Of a DNA stretch of 64,000 bases, positions 26,774 through 36,628 are shown one piece after another. The stretch lies in contig NZ_CP086136.1 in NCBI RefSeq assembly GCF_017565645.3, forward strand, positions 248,001 through 312,000. Direction: 5' to 3'. Below the pieces are notes generated by a model, which saw only the letters and a program-made list of their open reading frames with translations, had not been told where the DNA came from and ran no database searches. The translations under genes and the position numbers were made by a program. The stretch comes from Bradyrhizobium barranii subsp. barranii (lineage in GTDB: Bacteria > Pseudomonadota > Alphaproteobacteria > Rhizobiales > Xanthobacteraceae). Position 1 is the stretch's first letter, and each line of letters starts with the position of its first letter.

Positions 26774-28470
26774 GCGCTCGCCGCCAGCATCATGTCGGCC
26801 GCGCCGTTCTCGATCACCTGGATGCCGTGCTCCATGACATTGTTGCGACCGCGGTGTTTTGCGGCGTAGAGCGCGGCGTCGGCGGCTTCGATGAGATCGC
26901 CGGGGCGCAGCGTCTCGTTCGGCTTCGTTGCGGCAACGCCGATCGAGACGGTGACGATCATGTGGGCGGAGGTGATGTGCGGCAGGCACAGCTTCAGCAC
27001 GGCCGCGCGCACCTGCTCGCCGATCTCGACGGCGCGGTTCACGTCGGTGTTCGGCAGCAGCAGGCAGAATTCCTCGCCGCCATAGCGGGCCGCAAAGCCC
27101 ATCGTGTCGGCGGCGATGCCGGACAAGGATTCGCCGAGCCGGGTCAGGCAGGAATCGCCTTCAAGATGGCCATAGGTGTCGTTGAACAGCTTGAAGTGAT
27201 CGACGTCGATCATCAGCAGCGCAAGCTCGCTGTCATATTGCTGCGCGCGCATCCATTCGAAGTCGAGCCGGCTCTGGAAGCCGCGGCGATTGGCCAGCCC
27301 CGACAGCATGTCGATCGAGGCCATCACGGTCAGGCGGTCGTTGCTCGCGATCAGCTCGCGCTCGCGCTGGCTGAGCTGCGCGGCCATCGCGTTGAAGGCG
27401 CGGGCCAGCGGCACGAACTCGGCCGGCAGACGGTTGCGCGCGGCGCGGGCCGAGAGGTCGCCCTCGCCGAGGCGTTTGGCCATGTCGGCCAGCATCTCGA
27501 TCGGCTTGATCACGAGCTTCTCGGCAGCGATCAGCGCGCCGAGCAGCACGAACAGGACGACGAACGCGAGCTGCAGATAGGCAGTGCGGATGTCGCGGCT
27601 GACCGCCGCGGACACCTTGTCCTCGTCGATGCTGGCAATCAGGCGGGCATTGGTGCCGGCGATGCGGATATAGCTCACCGCGCGGCGGGAGCCGTCGGCG
27701 GCGAGGAAAGAGAGTGAGCCCTCGTCCTGGTCCGAACGCAGCGCCCTGTCGGCGATCGCCGACATCAGCGGCATGTTGTCGAGCGGACGGCCGATCGCGC
27801 TGTGCTGGTCAGCCGGCGCGGCGAGCACGGTGCCGGCGCTGTCGACCAGCACGGCAGTGATCCCGGCACGGCCGCCGAGATTGCTCATGACCTTCGACAT
27901 CCAGTCGAGGTTCACGGTGGCGAGAACGACGGCATCCGCCACACCGCTGAAGGCCGACACCGGATAAACCGCCATGACGGTCGGCGACGGCACGGGCCGC
28001 GACAGGATGAAGTCGCTCAGCACGAAGCGGCCGGTTTCCTGCGCCTGCTGGAAGTATGGCCGGTCGCTGAGGTCGAGGCCGACATACATGTTGTTGGTGG
28101 CGCACTGGATGCGTCCGTCCTGGCCGGCGATCAACAGCGTGCGGATCCAGGGAAGGTTCGACGGCAGGCTCGCGCGCAGCACGTCGCAGCTCTTGCTGAT
28201 GCCGCCGGCGGAGGCGCGGATGAAGGCTTCAGATTTCAGGATGGTTTCGACCGACGAGATCACTTCGCGCTGCGCATCGGCGCTGTGTCTTGCAATGGTG
28301 GTGAATTCGGTCGCGGCCTGCGCGATCTGACGCGCGCGCGTGTCCTCGAGCGAACGGATGCGCTCGAACATCAAAGGTGTCACCAGAATCACCGCGAGCA
28401 ACGCAAGCCGTGCCCGGATTCCGAGAACCTGCTTGAGTTTCGCTCGTTTGCGGTTGAAACTGACGTTTGC
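26770..28470 (-). CDS. Membrane diguanylate cyclase with periplasmic Cache-type sensor
   Basis: 566-residue protein with a first membrane helix (IRARLALLAVILVTPLMF), a periplasmic sensor of about 250 residues with a dCache-like YVGLDLSDRPYFQQAQETG block, a second helix (LAFVVLFVLLGALIAAEKL), a HAMP region (VIKPIEMLADMAKRLGEGD) and a GGDEF domain with GGEEF in ARYGGEEFCLLLP. No RxxD site precedes GGEEF, so product inhibition may be absent, unlike the neighbouring cyclase. The start at 28470 (MANVSFNRKRAK) replaces a longer frame. The ligand is unknown. Confidence 0.9.
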   Translation of the reverse strand, partial: ANVSFNRKRAKLKQVLGIRARLALLAVILVTPLMFERIRSLEDTRARQIAQAATEFTTIARHSADAQREVISSVETILKSEAFIRASAGGISKSCDVLRASLPSNLPWIRTLLIAGQDGRIQCATNNMYVGLDLSDRPYFQQAQETGRFVLSDFILSRPVPSPTVMAVYPVSAFSGVADAVVLATVNLDWMSKVMSNLGGRAGITAVLVDSAGTVLAAPADQHSAIGRPLDNMPLMSAIADRALRSDQDEGSLSFLAADGSRRAVSYIRIAGTNARLIASIDEDKVSAAVSRDIRTAYLQLAFVVLFVLLGALIAAEKLVIKPIEMLADMAKRLGEGDLSARAARNRLPAEFVPLARAFNAMAAQLSQRERELIASNDRLTVMASIDMLSGLANRRGFQSRLDFEWMRAQQYDSELALLMIDVDHFKLFNDTYGHLEGDSCLTRLGESLSGIAADTMGFAARYGGEEFCLLLPNTDVNRAVEIGEQVRAAVLKLCLPHITSAHMIVTVSIGVAATKPNETLRPGDLIEAADAALYAAKHRGRNNVMEHGIQVIENGAADMMLAASA

Positions 28471-28582
28471 CATCTTCGCTGCCCACCCCATCGGCCAAGG
28501 TAAAGCGAAGGGTTCAAAAACTCTTTCTTGAACTCGGTAAAATTAGAACTAGCTCCGCAACAATCCAGTCCGAACCGACGTC

Positions 28583-29272
28583 ATGACCGAAACCAACGCC
28601 GCGCCGGTAACCGGCCATTCACCAAACGCGCTCACTGCGGTCGAAGCCGAAATTGTCCGCGCCTGCAAGGAAGCGCGGCGCGATCGCGCCTCCGTGACGC
28701 TGATCGCGGTGTCCAAGACGTTCGCCGCGGATGCAATTATCCCGGTCATCGACGCCGGACAGCGCGTATTTGGCGAAAATCGGGTGCAGGAGGCCAAAGG
28801 CAAGTGGCCCGCGTTAACGTCCGCCTATTCCGGCATCGCGCTGCATCTGATCGGGCCGCTGCAGTCCAACAAGGCGAAGGAGGCGGTGGCGCTGTTCGAT
28901 GCCATCCATTCGGTCGACCGCCCGAGCATTTGCCAGGCGTTAGCCAAGGAAATCGAATCCCAGAACAGGCACCCGGAGCTGTTCGTCCAGATCAACATCG
29001 GCGAGGAGCCGCAGAAGGCCGGCATCGCTCCCGGCGAGGCCGATGCCTTCATCGCGAGCTGCCGCGACAGCTATGGGCTGACGATCTCCGGCCTGATGTG
29101 CATCCCGCCGGTCGACGAGCCGCCGGCGGCGCATTTCGCGCTGACCGCCAAGATCGCAGCGCGCAATGGATTGAAGAATCTCTCGATGGGCATGAGCGCG
29201 GACTTCGCCACCGCAATCATGCTCGGCGCCACCCATGTGCGCGTCGGGAGCGCGATCTTCGGGCATCGGTAG
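28583..29272 (+). CDS. YggS/PLPBP family pyridoxal-phosphate homeostasis protein
   Basis: Single-domain PLP-binding protein that buffers vitamin B6 and influences amino-acid pools. The 229 residues contain LIAVSKTFAADAI (PLP-Lys region, about residue 40), FGENRVQEAKGKWPAL, HLIGPLQSNKAKEAVALFDAIHS (cut here across residues 87-109) and a closing LSMGMSADFATAIMLGATHVRVG. All family blocks are intact. It stands alone; its upstream neighbour is divergent. Confidence 0.94.
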   Translation: MTETNAAPVTGHSPNALTAVEAEIVRACKEARRDRASVTLIAVSKTFAADAIIPVIDAGQRVFGENRVQEAKGKWPALTSAYSGIALHLIGPLQSNKAKEAVALFDAIHSVDRPSICQALAKEIESQNRHPELFVQINIGEEPQKAGIAPGEADAFIASCRDSYGLTISGLMCIPPVDEPPAAHFALTAKIAARNGLKNLSMGMSADFATAIMLGATHVRVGSAIFGHR

Positions 29273-29278
29273 TTGCTG

Positions 29279-29451
29279 TCGTCCCTGCCTAGTGCGCAAT
29301 TGCGCACGGGGCGCAGGGACCCATACCGCGTGATCTCTGATTGGTGGGTGGTCTTCGTACCGGCGAAAGTGAGGTAACTGCCAGTCTTAGCCAAACTTCT
29401 CCCTGGGGTTATGGGTCCCTGCGTCCGCAGGGACGACCGCGGTGTGTGCGG
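29279..29451. repeat. Intergenic palindromic repeat region
   Basis: Contains GTCGTCCCTGC near the left end and GCAGGGACGACCGC near the right end as inverted arms, with GCGCAATTGCGCAC inside. It has the same build as 57766-57930. It separates convergent yggS and the hydratase gene. Confidence 0.8.
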
Positions 29452-29454
29452 TGG

Positions 29455-30240
29455 TCATGCAAACCCCACCGACACCTGCCCCAGCACACCAAAATCCACC
29501 GTGAAATGATCGCCGGCCTGGATCGGCAGCGGTGGATGGCACGTGCCTGTCGTCACCACCTCCCCTGCTCGCAAGGTGATGCCGAGCCCGCGCAGCTCGT
29601 TGGCAAGCCAGGCCAAGGCAACACGGGGATCGCCGAGCACGTTCTTGCCGTGGCCGAGATAGCGCTGGCCGCGCAGCGTGATCTGCGGCCGCTCCTCGAC
29701 GAGATCCATGGCGCGCCAGTTCGCAGTCGTCGCTGCGCCCAGCACGAACAGATGCGCGCAGGCATTGTCGGCGATCAGCTGCGCCTCGCCGGCGCTGGCG
29801 AAATCGCCAAAGCGCGAGTCGGGAATCTCGATCGCGGGATGCAAGGTGCCGACGGCGGCGAGCACGTCGTCGACACTGTACGGCGTCGCGCACGGCGGCA
29901 GATCGCGGCCCATGACGAAGGCGAACTCCGGCTCGCCGACGCGCATCTCGTTGCCCTTCATCGACGCCGTGCCGCCGTCGGCGATCACGGTGTCGCTCAT
30001 GATGCGGCCGGCCAGCGGTCCTGCGACGTTGATGTGCTTCTGTCCGGCCTCGCTTGTCGCCGCGATCTTCCAACCGAACAGCTTTCCAAGCGATTGGTTT
30101 TCGAGGACGGCCTGGATGGCATAGCCATCGGCGCGGCTCAGCGGCCGCAACCGCGGCTCCAGCGCGTCAAACTTGGTGCCGTCGCGCCAATGGTTGACCA
30201 GGACCTGCGATGCGGCGGCGATCTGATCCTTGTCGAGCAT
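29455..30240 (-). CDS. 2-keto-4-pentenoate hydratase family protein
   Basis: 261-residue member of the fumarylacetoacetate hydrolase superfamily (MhpD/HpaH branch). It has the block KIAATSEAGQKHINVAGPL, then PEFAFVMGRDLPP (metal-binding Glu) and VALAWLANELRGLGITLRAG near the C-terminus. These enzymes hydrate 2-hydroxypenta-2,4-dienoates or decarboxylate related acids in meta-cleavage pathways. No other aromatic-degradation genes are nearby, so the substrate is open. It ends an operon begun by the L,D-transpeptidase gene (6-bp gap). Confidence 0.85.
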   Translation of the reverse strand: MLDKDQIAAASQVLVNHWRDGTKFDALEPRLRPLSRADGYAIQAVLENQSLGKLFGWKIAATSEAGQKHINVAGPLAGRIMSDTVIADGGTASMKGNEMRVGEPEFAFVMGRDLPPCATPYSVDDVLAAVGTLHPAIEIPDSRFGDFASAGEAQLIADNACAHLFVLGAATTANWRAMDLVEERPQITLRGQRYLGHGKNVLGDPRVALAWLANELRGLGITLRAGEVVTTGTCHPPLPIQAGDHFTVDFGVLGQVSVGFA

Positions 30241-30246
30241 GTGCCC

Positions 30247-30840
30247 TCACCCGATGATGATTCTTGTTCTTGGTCCCAGTTGCCGCAGCAATTGCAGCAT
30301 CGCCGCTTTGGTCATCGAGACGCAGCCTGCGGTCGGCCCGAAACTGTCGCGCGCCAGATGCAAAAATACCGCACTGCCGCGGCCGGCGATGCGCGGTCTG
30401 GTGTTGTGGTCGATTTCGATGATGAAGTCATAGAGATGGTCGGTCCGCTTGAGACGGTCACCGCCCTGCTCCGGTCCGAGCCGGATCGCCTGATTGTAGT
30501 GGCGATCCCCGGCGTCCTCGCACCAGGCGTCCGTGTCGCCGATGGCCCGGGCCGGAAGAAAGGTCCGCGGACGGCTGTGGCGGTCGCCCCGCCACCATAA
30601 TTGCCTGGGACGGAAGCTGCCCCGCGGGGTGCCGCCATCGCCCTCGCGCTTGTTTGCCAGGATTCCGCCCCGCCCCAGCGCCACCGGGATCGTCAGCGCG
30701 CCGGCCGTCAGCCAGCCCCGGCGCGGATTCCCGGCAGCAGGTTTAACGCGGATCGCTCGAAGCGGTCCGGAGCTTCGATTCTTTGGGTAACTAACTGAAT
30801 TCGCTTTGTTTTTCATGTGAACGTGCGATGTCGAATTCAT
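30247..30840 (-). CDS. L,D-transpeptidase (YkuD) family protein
   Basis: Predicted cysteine transpeptidase of peptidoglycan. The 197 residues include REGDGGTPRGSFRPRQLWW, YDFIIEIDHNTRPRIAGRG and the catalytic segment HLARDSFGPTAGCVSM, with the His and Cys of the YkuD motif (Cys about residue 174). No clear signal peptide is seen; the start could be the ATG at 30840 or at 30816, and neither gives a secretion leader, which is odd for an envelope enzyme. The adjacent hydratase is probably co-transcribed but unrelated in function. Confidence 0.85.
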   Translation of the reverse strand: MNSTSHVHMKNKANSVSYPKNRSSGPLRAIRVKPAAGNPRRGWLTAGALTIPVALGRGGILANKREGDGGTPRGSFRPRQLWWRGDRHSRPRTFLPARAIGDTDAWCEDAGDRHYNQAIRLGPEQGGDRLKRTDHLYDFIIEIDHNTRPRIAGRGSAVFLHLARDSFGPTAGCVSMTKAAMLQLLRQLGPRTRIIIG

Positions 30841-31020
30841 TACAGGACATTCATCAAAACGGGCTGAGATTTTGAGTTAGAGTGCTTCTGGCTTGTGAAT
30901 CGGTAACAGCCCACTACTTCAACACGAACAACAATAATAACGGCGACCCCCCTAACTTTCCCTCGCGGCTGGGTGCAGCATGCATGCGCGCCGAGCCGGA
31001 CTCCAAAAGGATGACCCCCT

Positions 31021-31707
31021 ATGGCCAATGCCCGCAAGATCCTCATCGTGGATGACGATACCGATCTGCGCGATACGTTGGTGGAGCAATTATCGCTGCA
31101 CGAAGAATTTGAGGCCTCCGCCGTCGATACCGGCGCCAAGGGCGCGAGCGCCGCGAAGGCCAATGCCCCCGATCTCGTCCTGATGGATGTCGGCCTGCCC
31201 GACACCGATGGCCGCGAGGTGGTTCGTTCCTTGCGCAAGGGCGGCTTCAAGGCTCCGATCATCATGCTCACCGGGCATGACACCGATTCCGACACGATTT
31301 TGGGGCTGGAATCCGGCGCCAACGACTACGTCGCAAAACCCTTCCGTTTCGCCGTGCTGCTGGCTCGCATCCGCGCCCAGCTCCGCCAGCACGAGGCGAG
31401 CGAGGACGCGGTGTTCTCGGTCGGCCCCTACTCCTTCCGCCCGGGCTCGAAGATGCTGACCGCGGCCAATGCCCGCAAGGTCCGGCTCACCGAGAAGGAA
31501 ACCGCCATCCTCCGCTTCCTCTACCGGGCCGGCCAGATGCCGGTCTCGCGCGAGACCCTGCTCCAGGAGGTCTGGGGCTATAATTCCGGCGTCACCACCC
31601 ACACGCTGGAAACCCACATCTATCGCCTCCGCCAGAAGATCGAGAAGGACGCCGCCAATCCGGAGATCCTGGTCACGGAAGCCGGTGGCTACAAGCTGGT
31701 GCCGTGA
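31021..31707 (+). CDS. OmpR-family response regulator
   Basis: Two-component DNA-binding regulator of 228 residues. The receiver domain begins KILIVDDDTDLRDTLVEQL, the phosphorylated Asp lies in LVLMDVGLPD (about residue 58) and the switch Lys in NDYVAKPFRF. The C-terminal winged helix shows LTEKETAILRFLYRAG and THTLETHIYRLRQKIE. No histidine kinase is adjacent. The N-terminal wording (DLRDTLVEQLSLHEEFE) resembles the alphaproteobacterial envelope regulator CenR, also near the origin in Caulobacter, but that assignment is tentative. A 180-bp leader precedes it. Confidence 0.9.
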   Translation: MANARKILIVDDDTDLRDTLVEQLSLHEEFEASAVDTGAKGASAAKANAPDLVLMDVGLPDTDGREVVRSLRKGGFKAPIIMLTGHDTDSDTILGLESGANDYVAKPFRFAVLLARIRAQLRQHEASEDAVFSVGPYSFRPGSKMLTAANARKVRLTEKETAILRFLYRAGQMPVSRETLLQEVWGYNSGVTTHTLETHIYRLRQKIEKDAANPEILVTEAGGYKLVP

Positions 31708-31766
31708 TACGCTTTAGGGGCGTGCGAATCGTTTTAGATCGCATGCCCTTTGAGCCCCGGACCTAA

Positions 31767-32213
31767 ATGTCAATCGACGACGACGTAACGCTTCTCGAGC
31801 GTGTCCCGACACTGCGCTTGTTGGGAGACGCGTCGTTGCGCATGCTGGCGATCGGCTCCGAGCAGCGTAATTTCGTCCGCGGCGACGTCCTGTTCAATCT
31901 CGGCGACGAAGCCGATGCCGGATACGTGGTTCAACGCGGCGCCTTTCGGGTCGACGACGGCGCCGGCGCGGAGATGATCGCAGGTCCCGGCGCGCTGATC
32001 GGCGAGCTCGCGCTGGTGGTGCCGATGAAGCGGCCGTCGAGCGCGGTCGCGCTGGAGCACGCCTCCGTCATCCGCGTCGCCCGCAGTCTGTTTCAACGCG
32101 TGCTCGAGAGTGACCCCGCGGCTGCGGTGCGCCTGCGTGACGAATTCGCGGTGCGCTCCAGCCAGATCGCGAGCGATATCCTGATGGCGGGCGCGAAGCT
32201 GACGTCGTCGTAG
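31767..32213 (+). CDS. Cyclic-nucleotide-binding-domain protein
   Basis: 148-residue protein that is almost entirely a cNMP-binding beta-roll: LLGDASLRMLAIGSEQR, a GDVLFNLGDEADAGYVVQRG strand set and PGALIGELALVVPMKRPSSA, the phosphate-binding cassette with the usual GE...R spacing altered to GELALVVPMKRPSSA. No DNA-binding helix-turn-helix follows, so it is not a Crp-like regulator. It lies 59 bp after the response regulator on the same strand and may act in the same circuit; its ligand is unknown. Confidence 0.82.
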   Translation: MSIDDDVTLLERVPTLRLLGDASLRMLAIGSEQRNFVRGDVLFNLGDEADAGYVVQRGAFRVDDGAGAEMIAGPGALIGELALVVPMKRPSSAVALEHASVIRVARSLFQRVLESDPAAAVRLRDEFAVRSSQIASDILMAGAKLTSS

Positions 32214-32227
32214 CCCAGACGGCGCCG

Positions 32228-33043
32228 TCAAACCTCCAGTGTCACCGTCACCGGCACGTGGTCCGACGGGCGCTCCCAGCTCCGCGCGTCGCGCAGGATC
32301 TTGAAATCGCTGACCGCGTCCTTCAATGCGCGCGAGACCCAGATGTGGTCGAGCCTGCGGCCGCGATCACCGACGGTCCAGTCGGCGGAGCGATAACTCC
32401 ACCACGTATAGACCTTCTCCGACATCGGAAAACGCTCGCGCGCGACGTCGACCCACTCACCGGCTGCCAGCGCGGCTTGCAGCTTCTCGGTCTCCACAGG
32501 TGTATGCGAAACCACTTTGAGAAGCTGCTTGTGCGACCAGACGTCGTTCTCGTGCGGCGCGACGTTGAGATCGCCGACCAGGATGTGGCGATCCTCCCCG
32601 CGCGGATGCAGCGGCTCGCAGGCCTTCATCTCGTCGAGGAAGCGCAGCTTGTGGTCGAATTTCTCGTTCAGCGCGGGATCGGGAATGTCGCCGCCGGCGG
32701 GCACGTAGAAATTATGCAGCACCAGCGGCTTTGCGATGCTGGCCTTCTCGCCGAACGAGACCGAGATGTGGCGCGAATCCACCTTGTCGCAGAAGGTGCG
32801 GATGTCTTTCGATTCGAACGGAATCTTTGAGACGATGGCGACGCCGTGATAGCCCTTCTGCCCGTTCAGCGCGACATGCTCATAGCCGAGCCGCTTGAAG
32901 CGCTTCAGCGGAAAGGCATCGTCGATGCACTTGGTCTCCTGGAGGCACAGCACGTCCGGCCGCGCGCTCTTGAGAAACTTCGCGACCAGGTCGATGCGCA
33001 GCCGCACCGAGTTGATGTTCCAGGTTGTCAGGGAAAGACGCAT
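32228..33043 (-). CDS. xthA: Exodeoxyribonuclease III
   Basis: AP endonuclease and 3'-exonuclease of base-excision repair. The 271 residues begin LSLTTWNINSVRLRIDLV and show the metal Glu in VLCLQETKCID (about residue 36), LNGQKGYHGVAIVSK, HILVGDLNVAPHENDVW and a closing WERPSDHVPVTVTLEV with the catalytic Asp-His. All active-site blocks are present. It is the last gene of a leftward run after ftsK and lolA, separated from lolA by two palindromic repeats. Confidence 0.95.
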   Translation of the reverse strand: MRLSLTTWNINSVRLRIDLVAKFLKSARPDVLCLQETKCIDDAFPLKRFKRLGYEHVALNGQKGYHGVAIVSKIPFESKDIRTFCDKVDSRHISVSFGEKASIAKPLVLHNFYVPAGGDIPDPALNEKFDHKLRFLDEMKACEPLHPRGEDRHILVGDLNVAPHENDVWSHKQLLKVVSHTPVETEKLQAALAAGEWVDVARERFPMSEKVYTWWSYRSADWTVGDRGRRLDHIWVSRALKDAVSDFKILRDARSWERPSDHVPVTVTLEV

Positions 33044-33067
33044 GAGGGATGCGTCTTAGCAAGCTCT

Positions 33068-33232
33068 CGTAGGGCGGGCAAAGGCGCAAAGCGCCGTGCC
33101 CACGTCTTTTAGGGGATGGGTGCAAGGTTCGTAGCAAGCCCTCGTAGGGTGGGCAAAGCGAAGCGTGCCCACCATGCCTGCCGCAAGGAGAGATGGTGGG
33201 CACGGCGCTAATGCGCCTTTGCCCACCCTACG
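33068..33232. repeat. Two intergenic palindromes (CGTAGGGTGGGCAAAG family)
   Basis: A short degenerate copy starts at 33068 (CGTAGGGCGGGCAAAGGCGC) and a full copy spans 33143-33232, from CGTAGGGTGGGCAAAGCG to TTTGCCCACCCTACG. The inner pair is GTGCCCACCAT/ATGGTGGGCAC. It is the same family as the parA-parB repeat. Located between lolA and xthA. Confidence 0.9.
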
Positions 33233-33244
33233 GCAGTAGAGCTT

Positions 33245-34045
33245 TCAACCCGGCGATGGGCCGTAATTGGTGAAATCGATCTTGAACATGGCAGGATCGA
33301 GCTTCTTGCCCGCATCGAGATTGTAGACCGCGATCGTGGTGTCGTAGCCCTGCGGGTCGGTGACGGTCCACTGCTTCAACTGGCCGTCCTTGGCGCCGAA
33401 CATCAGCAGCAGGCGGCTGGTGCCGACCAGCGCCTGCTTCTCCTCGATGGTGACGCTGACGAACACGTCGTCAGCCGAGACGTTGACGACATTGGTGTCC
33501 TTCATCAGGTCGATGCGGTCGGACAGCAGGAAGCGCAGCGGCGTCTGCGACAGCGGATAGACGTCCTGGGTCGCGAGCTTGCGGTCGCGCACCACCAGCG
33601 ACGATCCGTCGGCGACGATGTCGATCGGGCTTGGCGCGTCATATTCGAAGCGCACCTTGCCGGGCTTCTGGATGTAGAAGTCGCCCTGCGTCTTGCTGCC
33701 GTCGGGGCCGACCTGGACGAAATTTCCAACCAGTGTCGACAGCGAGGACAGATAGGCGCTGACCTTGGCCGCCTGCGCCTTCTGGTTGGCGTCAAACGTC
33801 TGGAAGATGCTGGTCGGCACGTTGCGGCGCGGATCCGGGATGACCGGGTTCGGCGGCGTCTGGGTCGCGCCGGTGACGGCGGGGCCTCCGCCATCGCGGC
33901 CCTTCGGCGCGGGCTTCGGCACAGGCACGGTCTGCGCAAACGACGCCGCGGTCACCATCGCGGCGGTGACGAGAAGCACGCCGGCCATGCGCGCGCTTCG
34001 CGCAGCGATGGTGGCAGCGAATCGAATGTCCGGATGTCTGATCAA
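33245..34045 (-). CDS. lolA: Outer-membrane lipoprotein carrier protein LolA family
   Basis: Periplasmic chaperone that carries lipoproteins from LolCDE to the outer membrane. The 266 residues start with a long signal sequence (hydrophobic AGVLLVTAAMVTAASFAQT) and a Pro-rich linker, then the LolA fold with NFVQVGPDGSKTQGDFYIQK, KPGKVRFEYDAPSPIDIVAD and LRFLLSDRIDL. The N-terminal linker is longer than in enteric LolA, as is usual in this order. Downstream of ftsK, as in many alphaproteobacteria. Confidence 0.9.
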   Translation of the reverse strand: MIRHPDIRFAATIAARSARMAGVLLVTAAMVTAASFAQTVPVPKPAPKGRDGGGPAVTGATQTPPNPVIPDPRRNVPTSIFQTFDANQKAQAAKVSAYLSSLSTLVGNFVQVGPDGSKTQGDFYIQKPGKVRFEYDAPSPIDIVADGSSLVVRDRKLATQDVYPLSQTPLRFLLSDRIDLMKDTNVVNVSADDVFVSVTIEEKQALVGTSRLLLMFGAKDGQLKQWTVTDPQGYDTTIAVYNLDAGKKLDPAMFKIDFTNYGPSPG

Positions 34046-34138
34046 CGCGTCGTCCTGTGTGGCTGGGCGCCCTTTTAGCGTGATTTCGCTACTGCAGATA
34101 TCGATTTTGCGTGAAATTATGTTCAGAGGCGGCTCGCC

Positions 34139-36619
34139 TCACATATGGCTGTCTTCTTCCTCGACCAGAATCTCGCGCTTTCCGGCGTGGTTGGCGGGTC
34201 CGACGATGCCTTCCAGTTCCATGCGCTCCATCAAGGAGGCGGCACGGTTATAGCCGATCTGGAGCCGGCGCTGGATATAGCTGGTCGAGGCCTTGCGGTC
34301 GCGTTTGACGATGGCCACGGCCTGTTGGAAGAGATCGCCGCCGCCATCCGCGCCCATGCCGCTGGCGTCGAACACGGCGCCACCGTCCTCGTCCTCGGTC
34401 GGCTCTTCGGCCGTGACGGCCTCGAGGTATTCGGGCTGGCCCTGCGTCTTGAGGTGACGCACCACCTTTTCGACTTCCTCGTCCGACGCGAAAGGTCCGT
34501 GCACGCGGCTGATGCGGCCGCCGCCCGCCATGTAGAGCATGTCGCCCTGCCCGAGCAGCTGCTCGGCGCCCATCTCGCCCAAAATGGTGCGGCTGTCGAT
34601 CTTGGACGTCACCTGGAAGGCGATGCGGGTCGGGAAGTTCGCTTTGATGGTGCCGGTGATGACGTCGACCGACGGGCGCTGCGTCGCGAGGATCACATGC
34701 AGGCCGGCGGCGCGCGCCATCTGCGCGAGACGCTGCACCGCGCCTTCGATGTCCTTGCCGGCGACCATCATCAGGTCGGCCATTTCGTCGACGATGATGA
34801 CGATGTAGGGCAGCGGGTCGAGCGAGAGCTTCTCTTCCTCGTAGATCGCCTTGCCGGTTTCCTTGTCGAAGCCGGTGTGCACAGTGCGCGTCGGTTCCTC
34901 GCCCTTGGCTTTCAATTCGAGCAGGCGCGTATTGTAGCCGTCGATGTTGCGCACACCGAGCTTGGCCATGTTCTTGTAGCGCTCTTCCATCTCGCGCACG
35001 GCCCATTTCAGCGCGACCACCGCCTTCTTCGGGTCGGTCACAACAGGCGTGAGTAGATGGGGAATGCCGTCATAGACGGAGAGTTCGAGCATCTTCGGAT
35101 CGACCATGATCAGGCGGCACTGGTCCGGGCGCAGCCGGTAGACCAGGCTGAGGATCATGGTGTTGATGGCGACCGACTTGCCGGACCCGGTGGTGCCGGC
35201 GATCAGCATGTGCGGCGTGCGCGCGAGGTCGATGATCACGGGGTCGCCGCCGATGGTCTTGCCGAGGCAGAGCGGCAGCTTCGCAACCGAATCGACAGTC
35301 TCCTTGGCGACCAGCAGCTCGCGCAGATAGACCTTTTCGCGATGCGCATTCGGTAGCTCGATGCCGATGGCGTTACGGCCGGGTACGACGGCGACGCGTG
35401 CCGACAGCGCGCTCATCGAACGGGCGATGTCGTCGGCGAGACCGATCACGCGCGATGACTTGATGCCGGGCGCCGGCTCCAGCTCGTACAGTGTGACCAC
35501 GGGACCCGGATTGGCTTTCACGATCTCGCCGCGCACGCCGAAATCCTGCAGCACGCCTTCCAGCGAACGCGAATTGGCTTCCAGCTCAGCCTTGCTGAGC
35601 GGTTGGCGATCGCCCGCCTTGGGCGCGGCCAGCACGGACACGGACGGAAGCTCGAACTTGTCGGAGGATTTCTTGGAAGCGGCCTTTGGTGCAGCCTTCT
35701 TGCGCGGGGCGCGCGCGGCCGGCTCCTCCTCTTCCTCCTCCTCGTCTTCCTCTTCTTCGTGCTCGTCCTCGTCAATTTCGTCTTCGGACTGCGGCGAGAT
35801 CGACGGCGCGGCGCGGCCGGCGCCGAGATTCGGCTCCTGGCGGCTGAACGCAACGGCTTTGGTCTTCGGTCCGCTCGAGACCAGCGAGCGGTAAGCGGTG
35901 CCGAGCAGCCAGATCAGCCGCGCCTTCGTGCTCATCAATGCGTGGAACAGCCACCCCAGCGACACCGAGCCGCGATCGCTCTCCTCGTCTTCGTCGAGCG
36001 GCTTGTCGTCGTCCTCGATCTCCGCGAACTCGTCGTCATGCGCGCGCGCGCCGAGGCCGCAGGCGATCAGGAAGGTCGCGCCCATCGCGGCGAACAGGAT
36101 CGTGCCCAGCACCATGCGATAGATCGTGCCCGCCGGTCCGAAAATCACCGCGGGCGCGCGTACGAGCGCATCGCCGACCACGCCGCCGAGGCCGGTCGGC
36201 AGCGGCCAGGCGCCGCCATGCGGCCAGCAGCTGGCAAAGCCCGCAGCGATCACGGTGCAGAGAATCCAGGAACCGAGCCGCAGCGCCTCGCGGTCGAACG
36301 GGCGATGGGTCATCATGCGCCAGCCCCAGACCGCGACCGTCAGGACCAGCATGATCGCGCCGAGCCCGAGGATCTGCATCGCAAGGTCGGCGCCGATCGC
36401 GCCGGCATAGCCGAGAATGTTGCGGATCGGCCGCGAGGTCGCGTGGCTGAGGCTTGGATCCTGCACCGACCATGTCATCAGCGCGGCCGAGGCGACGCCG
36501 GACAATGCAATCAGGCCGAAACCGGTGAGCTCGCGCATACGCCGCGCCAGCCCCTCGCGGATCGACGGTGGCAGATGGCCGACCAGTGGAATGACACGTT
36601 CGATTGCTGACATGCTCAT
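34139..36619 (-). CDS. ftsK: DNA translocase FtsK
   Basis: Septum-anchored motor that pumps chromosome termini at division. The 826 residues have four N-terminal membrane segments (to about 190), an acidic linker, the motor with Walker [15 protein letters not shown] (about residue 480) and Walker [16 protein letters not shown], and a C-terminal gamma winged-helix ([21 protein letters not shown]) that reads polar KOPS sequences. The linker has a run of about 18 nearly all Asp/Glu residues at about 35711-35780. The start may be Met1 or Met3. lolA follows after 93 bp. Confidence 0.97.
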   Translation of the reverse strand: MSMSAIERVIPLVGHLPPSIREGLARRMRELTGFGLIALSGVASAALMTWSVQDPSLSHATSRPIRNILGYAGAIGADLAMQILGLGAIMLVLTVAVWGWRMMTHRPFDREALRLGSWILCTVIAAGFASCWPHGGAWPLPTGLGGVVGDALVRAPAVIFGPAGTIYRMVLGTILFAAMGATFLIACGLGARAHDDEFAEIEDDDKPLDEDEESDRGSVSLGWLFHALMSTKARLIWLLGTAYRSLVSSGPKTKAVAFSRQEPNLGAGRAAPSISPQSEDEIDEDEHEEEEDEEEEEEEPAARAPRKKAAPKAASKKSSDKFELPSVSVLAAPKAGDRQPLSKAELEANSRSLEGVLQDFGVRGEIVKANPGPVVTLYELEPAPGIKSSRVIGLADDIARSMSALSARVAVVPGRNAIGIELPNAHREKVYLRELLVAKETVDSVAKLPLCLGKTIGGDPVIIDLARTPHMLIAGTTGSGKSVAINTMILSLVYRLRPDQCRLIMVDPKMLELSVYDGIPHLLTPVVTDPKKAVVALKWAVREMEERYKNMAKLGVRNIDGYNTRLLELKAKGEEPTRTVHTGFDKETGKAIYEEEKLSLDPLPYIVIIVDEMADLMMVAGKDIEGAVQRLAQMARAAGLHVILATQRPSVDVITGTIKANFPTRIAFQVTSKIDSRTILGEMGAEQLLGQGDMLYMAGGGRISRVHGPFASDEEVEKVVRHLKTQGQPEYLEAVTAEEPTEDEDGGAVFDASGMGADGGGDLFQQAVAIVKRDRKASTSYIQRRLQIGYNRAASLMERMELEGIVGPANHAGKREILVEEEDSHM

Positions 36620-36628
36620 GGGCCCCGC

